Position numbers and translations under genes: made by a program. This document shows, in pieces, positions 18,959 to 28,329 of a stretch of DNA of 64,000 nucleotides. The notes beneath the pieces were generated by a model. It had not been told where the DNA came from. It worked only from the letters and a program-made list of their open reading frames with translations, and did no database searches. Numbering within the stretch: position 1 is the first letter of the stretch; each line of letters starts with the position of its first letter. Source of the DNA: Leptospira sanjuanensis (lineage in GTDB: Bacteria > Spirochaetota > Leptospiria > Leptospirales > Leptospiraceae); the NCBI RefSeq assembly GCF_022267375.1, contig NZ_JAIZBH010000002.1, forward strand, positions 252,001-316,000, read 5' to 3'.

Positions 18959-20119
18959 ATGAAAGAATATCTTGCATTTATCAAAGATTCTAAGTTCTGG
19001 ATTCCGGTTCTGATTCTTGTCTTTTTAGAAACAGGAATGCAATTCGGCTGCTATAGACCTTTCTTAAAAAAGAATTCCTACGCTGCCAACGTATCCAGAA
19101 TCACGAATCACGTTTTAGAAAAACAGAATACGTTCGATCCGGATGTTCTCATTGTCGGGACATCGGTTGCCTATCAGGGTTTGTCCATTCCGATCTTAAA
19201 TAAAGAACTTGCTCCTCTTGGAAAAAAGATTCAATCCATCGCGATTCCGGGAACGGAATTGATCGTTCAGGATCTCGCCGTTCTGAAAACCCTTCCGCAT
19301 TTTAAAAAAGTAAAAACCGTCGTTCACGTATTCGAGATCACAACTCCTTGGGTCGGTCAAAAAATTCTTAACTTGCATACGCTGGCGATGATCTCCGAGT
19401 TCGATCGTTCGGAAGTATATCCGAGAATTTATAGTTTCGGTTACGACGTAAATGTGGACGATCTCGCTTATATCACTCTGAAGTCGATCGCTTACAGAAG
19501 GGACATTCAAGATCTGATTTTGAGTCCTTCCAAGAGAATCAAGGACATTGGCAAACGTTTCAAACTGGAGAATTCCGATCCTTGGGATTACGAGAATTCT
19601 TACAAAGAAAAGATCAGCATGTATCCGATCAAGGACGTGCCCGATTGCGTCGCAAAAACCGATCCTGCAAACGGCCAGCCGATCCCCGAAGGTTCGGATC
19701 GTTTTCATAAAAAAGCGATCTTTGATACTTGTATCATCTCGAGCAATCCGTTGTCGAACGCGGTAGAGGACGACGTAACGAGACAATACTTCGATCGGCT
19801 TAAGATTCTGCACGATGAGATCCGTAGAATCGGCAGGGAAAACGGACAAGACATTCGGATTATCGGAGTCGTCGCGCCGTACAGTCAATTGATCCAGCAG
19901 TGGAGACTTCCGGAACGCAACGAAGTGTGGAAGCGGGAACTTGCAAGAATCCATCCGGAAAACCCTGTGCCTTTGCTCGATTATCAGGATCTTTTGGACG
20001 GGCCGGAAAACGGGGATTATTATTACGATCTGATCCATCTGAACTCGATCGGAATGCAGAAACTTACCGACGCGTTTGCAAAAGATCTGAAAGGAATTTT
20101 GGAGAAGGATAAGAAATGA
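18959..20119 (+). CDS. Membrane-anchored SGNH-like protein, probable partner of the upstream MBOAT (copy 1)
   Basis: The start at 18959 gives 386 residues with one N-terminal anchor helix (KFWIPVLILVFLETGMQFG), placing the rest in the periplasm. It carries DVLIVGTSVAYQGLS, an SGNH block I in which the nucleophile serine sits in GTS, and a C-terminal block DLIHLNSIGMQKL with the D-x-x-H pair. This arrangement matches AlgJ/AlgX/DltD-type partners that complete O-acyl transfer. The frame is open upstream to 18851 but that part overlaps the MBOAT gene. Its stop overlaps the next start (ATGA). Confidence 0.75.
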   Translation: MKEYLAFIKDSKFWIPVLILVFLETGMQFGCYRPFLKKNSYAANVSRITNHVLEKQNTFDPDVLIVGTSVAYQGLSIPILNKELAPLGKKIQSIAIPGTELIVQDLAVLKTLPHFKKVKTVVHVFEITTPWVGQKILNLHTLAMISEFDRSEVYPRIYSFGYDVNVDDLAYITLKSIAYRRDIQDLILSPSKRIKDIGKRFKLENSDPWDYENSYKEKISMYPIKDVPDCVAKTDPANGQPIPEGSDRFHKKAIFDTCIISSNPLSNAVEDDVTRQYFDRLKILHDEIRRIGRENGQDIRIIGVVAPYSQLIQQWRLPERNEVWKRELARIHPENPVPLLDYQDLLDGPENGDYYYDLIHLNSIGMQKLTDAFAKDLKGILEKDKK

Positions 20120-21513
20120 TTTTTACATCCACTCTCTTTCTTCTTTTCTTTCTCTGTGTTTACGTTTTTTATTGGGCTTACGACGGAAGAAAATACAGAG
20201 AATGGGTGATCGTAGTCGCTTCCGTGGTTTTTTACGCGACCTGGAGCGTTCCGTTTCTGTTTCATTTATTAGCGATTCTTTATATTAACTATCTTGCAAT
20301 CTCCAGTTTGTTTAAGAAAAAAAATCCCGGAGTTTTAAGGGCCGTCATTCTGCTCGATCTGATCAATTTAGGGGTTTTTAAATACTTCTACTTTTTTACG
20401 GATAACTTTTATGCTTGGACCGGTTGGGGATTTTTGGATCAAAAGACCTTCGGGTTTCAGATCATTCTTCCCTTAGCGATCAGCTTTTATACGTTTCAGA
20501 TCATCGCGTTCGTGGTCGACGTCTACCGCGGAAAGATTACGGAAAACTGCGGTTTTTTCCGATTTACTTTGTTCATTCTATTCTTTCCCCAATTGGTCGC
20601 AGGTCCGATCATGAGGCATCAGGATTTTTTTCCGATTCTGGATAAGGTAAGAATCAAACCTTCGTACATCTACGCCGGTTTGTATCTTTTGGGACTGGGG
20701 ATCGCGAAGAAGATTCTTGTTGCGGATAACATCTCCTCCTTGGTCGATCCGGTGTTTCGCAATCCTTCCGAATACGACGGTTATTCTTTGTTTCTCGCGG
20801 TGCAGGGATTCACTTGGCAGGTTTATTGCGACTTTAGCGGTTATACGGACATCGCGCGAGGTTGCGCGTTTCTGATGGGATTCAACATTCCGGTCAACTT
20901 TCGTGCGCCGTTTTTCAGTCAGAGCATACAAGACCTTTGGAGAAGGTGGCACGTTACGCTTGCGACTTGGCTTCGGGATTACATCTACATTCCTCTCGGA
21001 GGTTCTAGGACTTCCGAGCCTAGAATTTATCTCAATCTCATCACCACATTCACGTTAGGCGGTTTTTGGCACGGCGCGAGTTGGACGTATGTTATTTGGG
21101 GTTTTTGGCACGGACTTTGCCTTGTGATCGATCGGTTGATGGATCGTTTGGGAATTCCGAAACTACCCGAAAAGGGATTTCTCTGGTTTGCGATTCGCGC
21201 CTCGTTCGTATATTCGATTTTCGTAATCGGTGCGATCTTTTTCCGATCTCAGAGTTTGGCCGATAGCTGGCATATTCTTTGTCACGGCCTTGTTTGGGTT
21301 TCGGAACCTGCCAAACAGGTTTTAAAGACGAATCTCGTAGTGCCGTTTTTGATCGGCGGCTTTCTGCTTCATACTCTCGAGTATTTTGAAAAGGCTCCGC
21401 GATTCTATTTCAAACATCAGAAAATCGTAATTTCCGTTTTTCTAATTTTGCTGGTTTTGCTGCTTTCCAATTACGCCGGAAAGGGTCAGGACTTCATCTA
21501 CTTTCAATTTTAA
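20116..21513 (+). CDS. MBOAT-family O-acyltransferase, copy 2
   Basis: The 465-residue protein is clearly paralogous to the MBOAT 2.6 kb upstream: LAISFYTFQIIAFVVDVYRG, FFPQLVAGPIMRHQDFF, FSGYTDIARGCAFLMGF, LWRRWHVTLATWLRDYIYIP and GFWHGASWTYVIWGFWHG (catalytic His). It starts inside the stop of the first SGNH-like gene, indicating translational coupling. Sequence divergence from copy 1 suggests an old duplication or separate acquisition and possibly a different acyl donor or acceptor. Membrane O-acetylation of a surface glycan is the likely role. Confidence 0.95.
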   Translation: MIFTSTLFLLFFLCVYVFYWAYDGRKYREWVIVVASVVFYATWSVPFLFHLLAILYINYLAISSLFKKKNPGVLRAVILLDLINLGVFKYFYFFTDNFYAWTGWGFLDQKTFGFQIILPLAISFYTFQIIAFVVDVYRGKITENCGFFRFTLFILFFPQLVAGPIMRHQDFFPILDKVRIKPSYIYAGLYLLGLGIAKKILVADNISSLVDPVFRNPSEYDGYSLFLAVQGFTWQVYCDFSGYTDIARGCAFLMGFNIPVNFRAPFFSQSIQDLWRRWHVTLATWLRDYIYIPLGGSRTSEPRIYLNLITTFTLGGFWHGASWTYVIWGFWHGLCLVIDRLMDRLGIPKLPEKGFLWFAIRASFVYSIFVIGAIFFRSQSLADSWHILCHGLVWVSEPAKQVLKTNLVVPFLIGGFLLHTLEYFEKAPRFYFKHQKIVISVFLILLVLLLSNYAGKGQDFIYFQF

Positions 21514-21522
21514 GGAGGAATC

Positions 21523-22590
21523 ATGAACGATCGAAAACAAACCGACTTGATTCCTTTATTCCGCAAAAAACTCCTTTGGGTTCCTCTAACATTTTTTATT
21601 TTCGCGTTTTCCTTGGATCGACTTTTGTCTTCCGAATGGATTCGCCCGTACACCGAAGCGGGGGCCGAATATTACTTTTACGAAATGAAAGACCGCGTCC
21701 TTACCGCTTTGGTAAAGGAAAAGTCGGCCGCAGCATCGGACCAAAAAACGATGCTCTTTTTCGGAACGTCCCACATGGGAGAATTCTCCCTGGATACGAT
21801 CCGAAAAAAAAGAAAGGATTTGATCGTTTACAATTTTTCCGCGCCGTCGGCTCCGTTTTCGTATCACAACTACAATCTTGAAAAGATTCTTTCCGCGGGG
21901 ATTAAACCCGATTACGCGATTTTGGAATTTTATCCCGATTCGATGACGGACTTCTGCAATCGTTATCCGCTGCGTTATTCGTATGATCTTCCGTATTTTT
22001 TAAGACACGCGGACGAGTTTTCGACAAACGATTGGGATACGTTTTTGCGATCCAGGGTTTTTAGGACGACGGTGTTCCCTCCCCGTTTTAAGGAAGCGAT
22101 GCAAAGAATCAAGGATCCAAGTTCCAAGGAAATGATGCTCGCGATTCGGAACGTGCTCATGACGGAATCGGATAAGTTCAACGGAGGGATTCCGAACGTT
22201 CTTCTTACGAACACTCCTCCCGAAAAACTCGAAGAGGAATCCGCGAAGTATTACAACGACATCTATCGTTATATTACGATCTCTCCGGTTCAAAAAAACT
22301 TTCTCTTTCAATTCTTGAAGACCGCGGAAAAAAACGGAATCAAGGTCGTATTGTGGTCCCCTCTTCTTTACAGCGGACTTGAAACCAGAGTGAAGTCGGC
22401 GGAATTTTATCCCGCTTGGGAGGCGATCCGCAAAGAAGTATTAGAATTTAAGAATGTATTCCCTCTGGATATGAACGACTTCCGCGCGCAGGTTACTTGT
22501 CAGAAATACATCGATCCGCATCATTTGAGCGGGGGATGTTATCCCGAGCCGACGGAGATTTTGGTGGATCGATTGGATGCACAAAGATGA
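21523..22590 (+). CDS. SGNH-like, DUF1574-type protein, partner of MBOAT copy 2
   Basis: The 355-residue protein has one N-terminal anchor helix (VPLTFFIFAFSLDRLLS), a block I with MLFFGTSHMGEFSLDTI (Ser in GTSH), the segment YNFSAPSAPFSYH, and a late block DPHHLSGGCY supplying D-x-H. From memory, this layout corresponds to the Leptospira-enriched DUF1574 family. A strong ribosome-binding site (AAGGAGGA) precedes it. Direct neighbourhood to an MBOAT suggests it receives or transfers acyl groups in the periplasm. Catalytic activity is inferred from position of Ser, Asp and His only. Confidence 0.7.
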   Translation: MNDRKQTDLIPLFRKKLLWVPLTFFIFAFSLDRLLSSEWIRPYTEAGAEYYFYEMKDRVLTALVKEKSAAASDQKTMLFFGTSHMGEFSLDTIRKKRKDLIVYNFSAPSAPFSYHNYNLEKILSAGIKPDYAILEFYPDSMTDFCNRYPLRYSYDLPYFLRHADEFSTNDWDTFLRSRVFRTTVFPPRFKEAMQRIKDPSSKEMMLAIRNVLMTESDKFNGGIPNVLLTNTPPEKLEEESAKYYNDIYRYITISPVQKNFLFQFLKTAEKNGIKVVLWSPLLYSGLETRVKSAEFYPAWEAIRKEVLEFKNVFPLDMNDFRAQVTCQKYIDPHHLSGGCYPEPTEILVDRLDAQR

Positions 22591-22931
22591 ACGAGTCCGA
22601 TCTTTCCCTGAATCAGGCTCAGACAATAGTGGACGAATGGATCAAAAACTTCGGGGTTCGATATTTTTCGGAACTCACCAATCTCGCGATCCTAATGGAA
22701 GAAGTGGGAGAATTCTCCAGGCTCGTGGCAAGAACGTACGGAGATCAATCCTTTAAAAAAGGGGAAGATCCGAACGGTATCTCGAAAGAAATGGGCGACA
22801 TTCTCTTCGTTTTAATCTGTCTCGCCAATCAGATGGGAATTTCCCTCGAGGACGCGTTGCGCGCCACTTTGAAAAAGAACACCGAAAGGGACAAGGATCG
22901 TCACAAGGAAAATCCCAAACTACAGTCCTGA
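22587..22931 (+). CDS. MazG-like nucleotide pyrophosphohydrolase
   Basis: The 114-residue single-domain protein overlaps the previous stop by ATGA. It has the all-alpha NTP-PPase metal-binding pattern: LMEEVGEFSRLVART (E-E-x-x-E) and SKEMGDILFVLICLAN (E-x-x-D). Such proteins hydrolyse NTPs, often non-canonical or dNTPs, to NMP and pyrophosphate. The upstream coupling to a glycan gene is probably only positional. It ends exactly where the convergent exbD gene ends, leaving no room for a separate terminator. Confidence 0.88.
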   Translation: MNESDLSLNQAQTIVDEWIKNFGVRYFSELTNLAILMEEVGEFSRLVARTYGDQSFKKGEDPNGISKEMGDILFVLICLANQMGISLEDALRATLKKNTERDKDRHKENPKLQS

Positions 22932-23345
22932 TTATTCCTTTTTGACCGCTAAATGCAATTCTTTTAAATTAGAATTCTTTAAACTGTTTAGAACGAAAAC
23001 GAATCTTCCGTAACCGACGGCCTCATCCCCGTAGATCCAAACGACTTCGTTTTGAAATTCTCCCTTGGATACGATTCGTTTCCAATCCTCTTCTTCGAGA
23101 GTTGCAACGCCGTATTTGAGTTTTCCGTCTTTTAACAAGAATACTTCTTTTTTGGTTCCATCCGCGCCCGACTTCGTTTCCGCCTTCGGAAGAGCGACCG
23201 GCAAAGAATGAACTTCTTTTTGAAAGCTCATCGCGACCATCGCAAAGATCAAAAGAATAAAAACCACGTCCAACATGCTCGTCATGTCGAGCGGAGAATC
23301 CTCTCCTTCCAGAAGGCTTCTTCGTTTTGCGTTCGGTTTTTTCAT
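22932..23345 (-). CDS. ExbD/TolR-family biopolymer transport protein
   Basis: The 137-residue protein has an N-terminal cytosolic stretch (PNAKRRSLLEGEDSPLD), one membrane helix with the essential Asp (MLDVVFILLIFAMVAMSF) and a periplasmic domain. It forms the proton-driven motor with the adjacent ExbB-like gene, whose stop overlaps this start by 4 bp. No TonB gene lies beside the pair, so it may energise a Tol-like or other transport process, or borrow a TonB from elsewhere. Confidence 0.9.
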   Translation of the reverse strand: MKKPNAKRRSLLEGEDSPLDMTSMLDVVFILLIFAMVAMSFQKEVHSLPVALPKAETKSGADGTKKEVFLLKDGKLKYGVATLEEEDWKRIVSKGEFQNEVVWIYGDEAVGYGRFVFVLNSLKNSNLKELHLAVKKE

Positions 23346-23875
23346 TCGCTGTTTCGAATCGAATTCGAGACGCCGTTGTCCACGGCGGATTTGAGTTCGA
23401 TCTCCGTTTTATGGAGAATGGTTTTGAGATATTGAAACCCTAATACGGAAGGAATTGCGACACAAAGTCCTTCGATCGTCGTGTTGAGCGCAAGTCGGAT
23501 TCCTTCGGAAAAAATTTCAAGGCTGACGGTTCCCGCGTTTTTCATCTCTTCGAACGCGACAGAAATCCCGATCACGGTTCCGAGAAGACCGAGCATGGTC
23601 GCGATCCCCGCTAAGTTGCGGATCCATGCGATCATCGATTCGGGAACGAAAAATTCCCGCGTAAAAAATTCGTCCGGATCTTCGAGGATCAAGTTTAAGT
23701 CCGCGTTTTGACGGTCTTTGTTTCCGTCCTGATCGTTGTCTTGTAAACGGAATAAAAGTTTTCGTTTGAGAATGGGAAGAAAGGTTCTAACTCGAATCAA
23801 TAGTCCGAGATTGATAAAGCTTACGATCAGGATGAGAATCGATACCCATCCTCCTTTTGCAAACAACGTCTCCAC
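23342..23875 (-). CDS. MotA/TolQ/ExbB proton channel family protein
   Basis: The 177-residue protein has three membrane helices: one near the N-terminus (GWVSILILIVSFINLGLLI) and the conserved pair (IRNLAGIATMLGLLGTVIGISVAFEEM; then ALNTTIEGLCVAIPSVLGFQYL). The GLLGTVIG and TT motifs are standard for ExbB/TolQ. The cytosolic loop between helices 1 and 2 is short, which explains the small size. It is the first gene of a two-gene operon with exbD and is divergent from ubiE across about 240 bp. Confidence 0.9.
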   Translation of the reverse strand: METLFAKGGWVSILILIVSFINLGLLIRVRTFLPILKRKLLFRLQDNDQDGNKDRQNADLNLILEDPDEFFTREFFVPESMIAWIRNLAGIATMLGLLGTVIGISVAFEEMKNAGTVSLEIFSEGIRLALNTTIEGLCVAIPSVLGFQYLKTILHKTEIELKSAVDNGVSNSIRNSE

Positions 23876-24112
23876 GAATAGAACCTCCGAAGATAAGAGC
23901 AGATTATCCGTTCACGTTCGTTTGTCATTCTAATCTTGAGCGCGACTGAAATGGGATTCGGGAATCGTTCGTTGAAACGGAGTCCGCGTAAAACAGGGAT
24001 CCACGATCTATTTCAAGATTCGACCGAATCAATACAATTTACTCAATTATTCACTATGAATAAAAAGTGTCCTTGCCAGAGCGAAACATTTTGAAATCCT
24101 TTCAAATAGCCT

Positions 24113-24853
<741 letters not shown>

Positions 24854-24873
24854 AAAGACATAAATTAGCGAAG

Positions 24874-24901
24874 AATGACTTTTTCGATCGGAAAAGTCAT
24901 T
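24874..24901 (+). terminator. Hairpin downstream of ubiE/menG
   Basis: Arms AATGACTTTT (24874-24883) and AAAAGTCATT (24892-24901) pair perfectly, extended by a G-T and a C-G pair to a GATC loop. It lies 20 bp after the stop codon. No U-tract follows on the plus strand, so efficient intrinsic termination is uncertain; it could also protect the mRNA 3' end. Confidence 0.45.
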
Positions 24902-24948
24902 GGTGAAATCGGAAAAATCCCCTATAATTTCAAACCCGAATAGTATTT

Positions 24949-24982
<34 letters not shown>

Positions 24983-25001
24983 AAAAAAGGATATAGGGAT
25001 C

Positions 25002-26897
25002 ATGAAGAAGATTCTGTTTATACTGCTCGCGGTAAGCATTGCAGTCGGTTGTAACGGCAAAAAAAAAGGCGCGCTTTGGCCGTTTTTATCTTTGCTCAAT
25101 CAGGATACTAGTAGTTCTACTCCTGCAAACGGACAATCGGGCGTCGCCACCGAAACCGCGTCCGCTTCCAACGGTGGAACGGTTGTCATTGTGGACAATA
25201 CCACGGGAAATAATACGGTAGTTTATCCTACCAACGCGACGAATACTCCACCGTCCCCCGTTTCTTCGGGGAATAGTTCCGACAGCGGTTCTTCCGCATC
25301 CGGTGGTTCCTCATCCGGAACCGGCTCATCCTCCGGCGATGGCGATGCGGTAAGCGGTGGAAGTTCCGGCAGCGGAGATTCCTCTGCTTCTTCCGGAAGC
25401 GGTTCTACTTCGGGAAGTTCGGGAGATTCCGGTACTTCCACATCAGGCGGTTCTTCTAATTCCGGTGACAACGTTGCTTCCGGCGGATCTTCTTCCAACG
25501 ACGGAAGTTCTTCTTCCAATTCGGGAAGCGGCTCCAACGGTTCTTCTCAACCGGGAACCGATCCGAATGCGGGCAACGGCTCTTCTTCCGGCGGTTCCTC
25601 CGCTCCGGACGTAACCGGTGTGATTACCGTGAACGACCAAGTAGGAACTCCTCCGTTTACATACAACACGGTTCAGACCATTCCTTTGAATCTGATCGTA
25701 ACCGATAAACAATCCAAGCCAGTATCGGGCGCGACCGTAATCGTTTCCGACAACATGGGAAATATCCTGTTCCAAGGAATTTCCGACAGCTCTGGAAAAG
25801 TTTCCGGAACGATCACAGTGGAGACTTCCGTAGGTCAGATCACTCTCGAGATCACTGCAAACGGAGAATCCATTTCCAACATCATCAATCTCATCAACGT
25901 CATCGGTATCAACCGAGAGATCAAATACGAAGTTCTTCTTCCGGTTGTAAACGCACCGCCTGCCGATACGGACAAGGACGGAATTCCCGATTCTTTGGAC
26001 GCGTATCCTCAAGACCCGACTCGCGCTTCCATGATCCGCACGCCTGCGGAAGGTGTGAGTACCGTTGCGTTTGAAGACTTGTATCCGAGTGCGGGAGACG
26101 CGGACTTAAACGACTACGTGATCCAAATGCACAACGAAGTAGACTTGAACGCAGCGGGCGACGTGATTCGACTCAGAGGAACGTATCAGCACGTTGCAAG
26201 AGGAGCCGGATACAAACACACGTTCTTTATCAAACTCGTCGCAGGCACGGGCGCAAAATTTACCAGAAAAGTGGTGCGTGAAGACGGAAAAGAAGTCACC
26301 GCTTCCAGCACGAAAGCAGTATCTGCAGCGGACTTAACGGCCGGACTTCAGATTCACGAAGAATCGAACAAGACCACTTCCAATCCGAACGTGAATCCGG
26401 GAGGCGTATTTAAACCGGGTCATATCGCAACGATCGAAATCGAATTCGATTCTCCCGTGAAAAAAACCAAGCTCGGAAACTATCCGTACGATATTTTCAT
26501 CAAGGTAACGAACACAGGAAAAGAGATCCACTTTCCGGGATTGTATAAAAATGCGGACGGAACGGACAAGTATTTGGATTCCAACCGCTTTCCTTGGGCG
26601 ATCCTCGTTCCGGGAGTTTGGAAATATCCGTATGAAGGTTTGGACATCCGCAAGGAATCCCAATCCGGTTACAAGGAATTCAACCTTTGGGTGGCTTCCA
26701 ACGGAACCTCTTACAAAGAGTGGTATAAACATATCACGAACGAAGCGAAGGTATTCCCGGTTCCGGACGATTCCGGTCTGATGGGATTCCTTTTGCTGTC
26801 CGTGAAAAGGAACGCGATTTTGGTCGCGGTTCTGCTGATGGCTGCGGGCGCCACAGCGGCGTATCTTTTGAAAAGAAGAACGCTTTCCAGGGCCTGA
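25002..26897 (+). CDS. LruC-domain lipoprotein with Ser/Gly-rich stalk
   Basis: The 631-residue protein has a signal peptide and lipobox SIAVGC. Residues about 45-200 are a low-complexity Ser/Gly/Asn stalk with repeated GSSSG-like units. A bacterial-Ig-like/carboxypeptidase-regulatory segment follows (about 215-300). The C-terminal LruC domain begins with DTDKDGIPDSLDAYPQDP (a Ca-binding thrombospondin-3-like repeat) and continues with VAFEDLYPSAGDADLNDYVI. It ends with a hydrophobic helix and RRTLSRA, resembling a sorting-type C-terminus. LruC was described as a leptospiral lipoprotein seen by uveitis sera; this may be that gene or a paralogue. The surface role is inferred. Confidence 0.8.
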   Translation: MKKILFILLAVSIAVGCNGKKKGALWPFLSLLNQDTSSSTPANGQSGVATETASASNGGTVVIVDNTTGNNTVVYPTNATNTPPSPVSSGNSSDSGSSASGGSSSGTGSSSGDGDAVSGGSSGSGDSSASSGSGSTSGSSGDSGTSTSGGSSNSGDNVASGGSSSNDGSSSSNSGSGSNGSSQPGTDPNAGNGSSSGGSSAPDVTGVITVNDQVGTPPFTYNTVQTIPLNLIVTDKQSKPVSGATVIVSDNMGNILFQGISDSSGKVSGTITVETSVGQITLEITANGESISNIINLINVIGINREIKYEVLLPVVNAPPADTDKDGIPDSLDAYPQDPTRASMIRTPAEGVSTVAFEDLYPSAGDADLNDYVIQMHNEVDLNAAGDVIRLRGTYQHVARGAGYKHTFFIKLVAGTGAKFTRKVVREDGKEVTASSTKAVSAADLTAGLQIHEESNKTTSNPNVNPGGVFKPGHIATIEIEFDSPVKKTKLGNYPYDIFIKVTNTGKEIHFPGLYKNADGTDKYLDSNRFPWAILVPGVWKYPYEGLDIRKESQSGYKEFNLWVASNGTSYKEWYKHITNEAKVFPVPDDSGLMGFLLLSVKRNAILVAVLLMAAGATAAYLLKRRTLSRA

Positions 26898-26940
26898 TCG
26901 ATCAAATGAAAGGGGGCATATTCCGATATTAAAGAGGAGT

Positions 26941-28329
26941 ATGTTCCTTTTCTTAGGATTCGAAGAATTCTTCCTCACCCTTGTAAAATTCGGCACGGCG
27001 GTTTCCGCCGCCGGATTTTATTGGTTTTTCTACCGCAATACCTACTATCATCCGAACCGAGTCAGTTTCGATTTATCCGCGATCTTTTCCGGAGTTCTAA
27101 CGGTCGGACTTGCGATTTTTCCCGAGTTGTTCATTCAAACTCATTTGGATGAGAATTCCTATTTCGACCGGGCCTTTCAAGGTTCTTCCCTATTGGAAGA
27201 AGTTCCGAAGCTCGTCGTGATCCTTTGGTATTTTAAGGGATTGAAATCTTTGTATAACACTTCGGACGGGATTTATTTCGGACTTACGTTAGGCGCTTCT
27301 TTCGGGCTTGTGGAGAATCTTCTTTATGCCCCGATCCTAGAGTTCTGGCCTTTGTTCTTACGCGCGGTCACCTCCCTTCCGATCCATACGTTTACCGGGG
27401 GAATCTACGGGTACGCGGTGATGCAATACTATCATTCCCGTCCTTCTTCGTTTAATTTTCTGATTTTGTTTTACGCGTTCGCAGGCTGTTTTCTGCTCCA
27501 CGGAACCTTCAATTACATTCTGCTCATAGACGGAAACTACGTGACCTTGTTGCCGTTCATTCTCGCGGCCGGATTTTTGATTTTAGAATATCTTCTTACG
27601 GTTTCCCAGAACATGATTCCGATCGAAGTGCTTCAATCCATCGGTTTGTTTCGGGACGATTATACGGTGGTTTCCAAGTTTACCCGATACGATTCCTGGA
27701 TGCGATCGAGTCAGAGCCAGATTTCGAAAGTTGTTCCGATTCCGTTTTTCCGAAATCTTTCCCGCGGGAAAATCGCGGTTTCGGTTTTTTTAATCGTAGT
27801 GCCGGCCGCATTATATTCGATTTATCGAATGTTTCCGGAAAGAATTCCCGTTTTACTCGGAGGAATTCGGACTTCGGAATTCATCGGTTTGTTTTTGATA
27901 TATCCGATTTGGCTTTGTGTGTTGACGTTGTTCCGAGGAATTCTCAATCCCAAATTTTTTCGGGAAAGAGTATTGCGGATTCCTTTGTTTATCGCCGTAT
28001 CCATCGTTCAGGAAGAACGGGAATATCATTCCTTGGCGTATTCTCTTTCAGGGAAGGGATTTTATTCGCCGATCGAAAAGACCTTGAAAATCGGAGATCG
28101 AGTTTACGTGACGTTCTACGTCGCAGGAAAAGAATTTCTGAATATACTTGCGATTCCGGTTTGGTTGAACGTGCGAGAAGACGATCCCGAGTTCGAACCC
28201 GGGGCCGTTTTTATCTTCGTAAAACCGCCTTGGAAATTATTGATCTGGAGATTTTCGGTTCGAGCAAAACAACAACTGCAAAATCTGATTCATCAGATCT
28301 CGCATCCGGGATCAGCGCACTCTGTTTAA
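26941..28329 (+). CDS. PrsW-family intramembrane metalloprotease
   Basis: The 462-residue polytopic protein has the PrsW motifs in order: LLEEVPK (Glu86, Glu87, Lys90), GLVENLLY (Glu125, Asn126), LPIHTFTGG (His149) and LLHGTFNY (His187). These are the glutamates and histidines thought to bind zinc in site-1 proteases of anti-sigma factors. The C-terminal half (about 200 residues beyond the core) adds two more helices and a soluble domain not found in short PrsW proteins. The ribosome-binding site GAGGAG is only one base from the ATG, so the true start may be slightly downstream. The substrate is unknown. Confidence 0.8.
   Translation: MFLFLGFEEFFLTLVKFGTAVSAAGFYWFFYRNTYYHPNRVSFDLSAIFSGVLTVGLAIFPELFIQTHLDENSYFDRAFQGSSLLEEVPKLVVILWYFKGLKSLYNTSDGIYFGLTLGASFGLVENLLYAPILEFWPLFLRAVTSLPIHTFTGGIYGYAVMQYYHSRPSSFNFLILFYAFAGCFLLHGTFNYILLIDGNYVTLLPFILAAGFLILEYLLTVSQNMIPIEVLQSIGLFRDDYTVVSKFTRYDSWMRSSQSQISKVVPIPFFRNLSRGKIAVSVFLIVVPAALYSIYRMFPERIPVLLGGIRTSEFIGLFLIYPIWLCVLTLFRGILNPKFFRERVLRIPLFIAVSIVQEEREYHSLAYSLSGKGFYSPIEKTLKIGDRVYVTFYVAGKEFLNILAIPVWLNVREDDPEFEPGAVFIFVKPPWKLLIWRFSVRAKQQLQNLIHQISHPGSAHSV

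Noticed and set aside
25223..25537. Minus-strand frame of 104 residues rich in Pro/Glu opposite the LruC stalk
   Set aside because: It is the complement of Ser/Gly codon repeats in a real lipoprotein, has low complexity and no start signal or family.
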